Positions 44,206 through 46,277 of a stretch of 46,277 nucleotides of DNA are shown here, one piece after another. The position numbers were made by a program, and so were the translations under genes. Under the pieces are notes generated by a model that did not search any database, had not been told where the DNA came from, and saw nothing but the letters and a program-made list of their open reading frames with translations. Positions within the stretch are counted from its first letter, which is position 1. Each line of letters starts with the position of its first letter. The DNA comes from Bacteroidia bacterium (lineage in GTDB: Bacteria > Bacteroidota > Bacteroidia > Bacteroidales > Azobacteroidaceae): positions 1 through 46,277 of the forward strand of contig BNXY01000019.1 of the NCBI GenBank assembly GCA_025999935.1. Reading direction: 5' to 3'.

Positions 44206-45240
44206 ATGCAAAACACAATAATAGGAAAGATAGAAAAGATCATTGTTCATTTCGTAGGAAATAAAAATGATGGAAACGGAGTAAGAATGTCTAATTCGTT
44301 ATCTAATATTGGAAATAACGAAGAACATATAATACATTTGATAAACAATAGTTTTAAGTCAGAAGAATTATTCCAATTTTATTTTATTCCCGAATTAAAA
44401 CTAAACCCTGTGTATCAATTCATAACTTCTATTTTTCAAGAAAAAGAATCATTTATAGACCAATCAAAAAATTGTGCAAGGCACTTGTATGACCAATCCA
44501 CCCATCCCAAAATCAAAGGTGGCGAGTTCTACACCGTTTATTTCAGAGATTGCATTATTGACGGCAAAACGGTGGATGCGGTTGGGCTGTTCAAGTCGGA
44601 AAACAAAGATACATTCTTAAAAGTTTTTCCGAAAGGCGATGGCTTTGAAATTGAAAGCGAAAAGGGAATTAATATCAACAAATTAGACAAAGGTTGTCTG
44701 ATTTTCAATATAGAGCATGAGACAGGGTATATAGTTGCTGTGGTAGATAATACCAATAAAGGCATTGAAGCGCAGTATTGGATTGACGACTTTCTGCACG
44801 TCCGCCAACGAAAAGACGAATACTACAATACTCAAAACATTATGTCGCTTTGTAAAAACTTTGTCAAAAACGAATTGCCTCAACAGTTTGACGTTTCCAG
44901 AGCCGACCAAATAGACCTTTTAAACAAATCGGTACAGTTTTTCAAAGACAAAGACAATTTCAACATAGAGGAATTTGCACACGAAGTAATAGGGCAGCCC
45001 GAAGTAATAGAAAAATTCAATCAATACAAATCAGTGTATGCAAAGGAAAATGAATTGGAAATTGTGGATAATTTTACTATTTCCAATAGTGCCGTAAAAA
45101 AACAATCTCGCGTCCTCAAAAGCGTTATTAAATTAGATAAGAACTTTGACATCCACATTCATGGCAACCGCGACCTAATAGAACAAGGCAGCGACAACAA
45201 AGGCAGGTTTTACAAGATTTATTACAAAGAAGAAAACTAA
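44206..45240 (+). CDS. NdpA/YejK-like nucleoid-associated protein
   Basis: A 344-residue protein of the 37-kDa nucleoid-associated family (PF04245-type): KIEKIIVHFVGNKNDGNGVRMSNS near the start, ARHLYDQSTHPKIKGGEFYTVYFRD, DAVGLFKSENKDTFLKVF, CLIFN with the following GYIVAVVDN, and RDEYYNT-like KDEYYNTQN; length is normal. Such genes are often carried in defence islands, where they may bind DNA to aid nearby nucleases or ATPases. Base composition shifts at about 44,490: the first ~95 codons are as AT-rich as the ABC-3C genes, and the rest is GC-richer like the AlbA_2 gene. This suggests a recombination point within the gene. Confidence 0.82.
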   Translation: MQNTIIGKIEKIIVHFVGNKNDGNGVRMSNSLSNIGNNEEHIIHLINNSFKSEELFQFYFIPELKLNPVYQFITSIFQEKESFIDQSKNCARHLYDQSTHPKIKGGEFYTVYFRDCIIDGKTVDAVGLFKSENKDTFLKVFPKGDGFEIESEKGININKLDKGCLIFNIEHETGYIVAVVDNTNKGIEAQYWIDDFLHVRQRKDEYYNTQNIMSLCKNFVKNELPQQFDVSRADQIDLLNKSVQFFKDKDNFNIEEFAHEVIGQPEVIEKFNQYKSVYAKENELEIVDNFTISNSAVKKQSRVLKSVIKLDKNFDIHIHGNRDLIEQGSDNKGRFYKIYYKEEN

Positions 45241-45246
45241 AATATT

Positions 45247-46277
45247 ATGCCCGAACAACAGAATATAGAATACAAAAGCAGTTGGCACGATGATTATCTG
45301 AAATGGGTATGTGGCTTTGCCAATGCGCAAGGCGGCAAAATCTATATCGGTATGAACGATTCCGCCACCGTTGTCGGCTTGCCCGACCAAAAAACACTGA
45401 TGGAAGAAATCCCTAACAAAATCAAAAACAATATGGGGATTACCGCCGAAGTCAATCTTTTGCAGGACGGCGAACTGTACTATATTGAAATCGTTGTGCA
45501 GTCCTATTCCGTGCCTATTTCCCTGCGCGGAAGGTATTATTACCGCAGCGGCAGCGTAAAACAGGAACTCACAGGCGTAGCGTTGAGCGAGTTTTTGTTG
45601 AAAAAGGCAGGTCAAACTTGGGATAATATGCCGGAAGAAAGAGCCACAATAGCAGATATTGATGAAAATACAATCAAAAAATATCTGCGAAAAGCCGAAA
45701 CAGGTGGTCGTTTGCCCGATGTAGACGGACTTACAACGGAAGAACTTTTGGAAAAACTGCGATTGGCAGAAAACGGCAAACTCAAACGTGCCGCAATCGT
45801 ACTTTTTGGCAAAGACCCCGGCAAATTTTACCCGAATACCTTTGTGAAAATCGGCAAGTTTGAAGACGATGATTTCACAATTCGTTTCCAAGAAGTAGAA
45901 GAAGGCAATGTTATTGAAGTGTTAGAAAAAGTTTTACGCACACTCGACTATAAATTTCTTATCAAAAACATTTCTTTTGAAGGAATGAATCGAATTGAAA
46001 CGCTTGAATATCCTGTTCCTGCACTGCGCGAAATGCTGCTTAACGCCCTGATACACCGCAATTATATGGGTGCGCCAACGCAACTTCGTGTCTATGACCA
46101 CAAACTACAACTTTGGAATCATGGCACATTGCCCGTTGGTATTACCCTTGAAAAATTGTCGAAATCTCATTCTTCGTTTCCCCGTAACCCGATACTTGCA
46201 GAGGCGTGTTTCAAAGGCAGTTACATTGATTCTTGGGGCAGTGGAATTATGAAAATTGTTAATTCCTGCAAAGCAGC
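45247..46277 (+). CDS. Schlafen/AlbA_2 ATP-binding protein, 3' end beyond window
   Basis: At least 343 residues, open to the window edge. It begins MPEQQNIEYKSSWHDDYLKWVCGFANAQGG, the hallmark of AlbA_2 (Schlafen-like) domains, followed by KIYIGMNDSATVVGLPD. A transcription-regulator-type middle (LKRAAIVLFGKDPGKFYPN) and a GHKL-like ATPase (ALREMLLNALIHRNYMGAPTQLRVYDHKLQLWNHGTLP) come next. Proteins of this build are common in bacterial defence islands and may act as regulators or RNA/DNA-binding partners. It starts 6 nt after the NdpA stop, so it is cotranscribed. Family firm; function unknown. Confidence 0.87.
   Translation, partial: MPEQQNIEYKSSWHDDYLKWVCGFANAQGGKIYIGMNDSATVVGLPDQKTLMEEIPNKIKNNMGITAEVNLLQDGELYYIEIVVQSYSVPISLRGRYYYRSGSVKQELTGVALSEFLLKKAGQTWDNMPEERATIADIDENTIKKYLRKAETGGRLPDVDGLTTEELLEKLRLAENGKLKRAAIVLFGKDPGKFYPNTFVKIGKFEDDDFTIRFQEVEEGNVIEVLEKVLRTLDYKFLIKNISFEGMNRIETLEYPVPALREMLLNALIHRNYMGAPTQLRVYDHKLQLWNHGTLPVGITLEKLSKSHSSFPRNPILAEACFKGSYIDSWGSGIMKIVNSCKA

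Noticed and set aside
45175..45891. 238-codon minus-strand frame across the NdpA and AlbA_2 genes
   Set aside because: Antisense to two well-supported genes and without a recognisable domain.

Overview
The window reads as the chromosome of an AT-rich member of the Bacteroidales. The evidence is Bacteroidetes-type promoters (TTTG or TTG, about 20 bp, TAnnTTTG), tandem 6-bladed beta-propeller genes, GG-Bacteroidales radical-SAM peptide maturases, an NVEALA peptide, a NUDIX-type xylose regulator, a CTnDOT-type MobA and lectin/FG-GAP surface proteins. Genus cannot be set from sequence reading alone. No rRNA, tRNA or CRISPR array was seen.

Left part (1-19,433, almost all minus strand). A promoter at about 7.5 kb drives a Cys-rich GG-leader precursor peptide, a radical-SAM maturase, a pseudo-radical-SAM partner and four near-copy beta-propeller genes, the last running off the window. 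Upstream of it lie a PAS-LuxR regulator, a two-domain glycosyltransferase, a GH67-like secreted glycoside hydrolase and a secreted two-domain Gfo/Idh/MocA protein. The glycosyltransferase and hydrolase share a duplicated 72-nt 5' end. Next comes a worn second propeller neighbourhood: two propeller lipoproteins, a thioredoxin-fold protein, an intact NVEALA peptide gene, a 15-codon stub of another NVEALA gene behind a copy of the same leader, and a chimeric scrap of a lipoprotein and a signal peptidase.

Middle (19,434-34,776, plus strand). About 0.95 kb of noncoding DNA with several inverted repeats, one a perfect 21-bp stem, precedes a xylose operon: NUDIX-HTH regulator, xylulokinase, GH30 hydrolase, xylose isomerase, sugar/H+ symporter and terminator. 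A peroxide-stress pair follows, a PerR-like regulator with a perfect 7-1-7 box in its own promoter region and a reverse-type rubrerythrin. Then comes a 1655-residue, GC-richer, lectin/DUF11/FG-GAP surface protein and two paralogous small exported proteins.

Right part (34,777-46,277, plus strand): an accessory island. It opens with a nested palindromic element and an orphan mobA, then an XRE regulator and a layered defence-like array. Layer one is a small membrane protein, a TIR-like protein and a DUF4062-TPR protein of 1195 residues. Layer two is an ABC-3C-type set (Cap4-like nuclease, middle component, DUF3732 ATPase). Layer three is an NdpA-like nucleoid protein and a Schlafen/AlbA_2 ATP-binding protein cut by the window end. 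A 19-codon ghost of the AlbA_2 gene start lies just before the ABC-3C genes, and base composition changes inside the NdpA gene; both suggest cassette exchange. The membrane/TIR/DUF4062-TPR trio is the best candidate here for an undescribed system.
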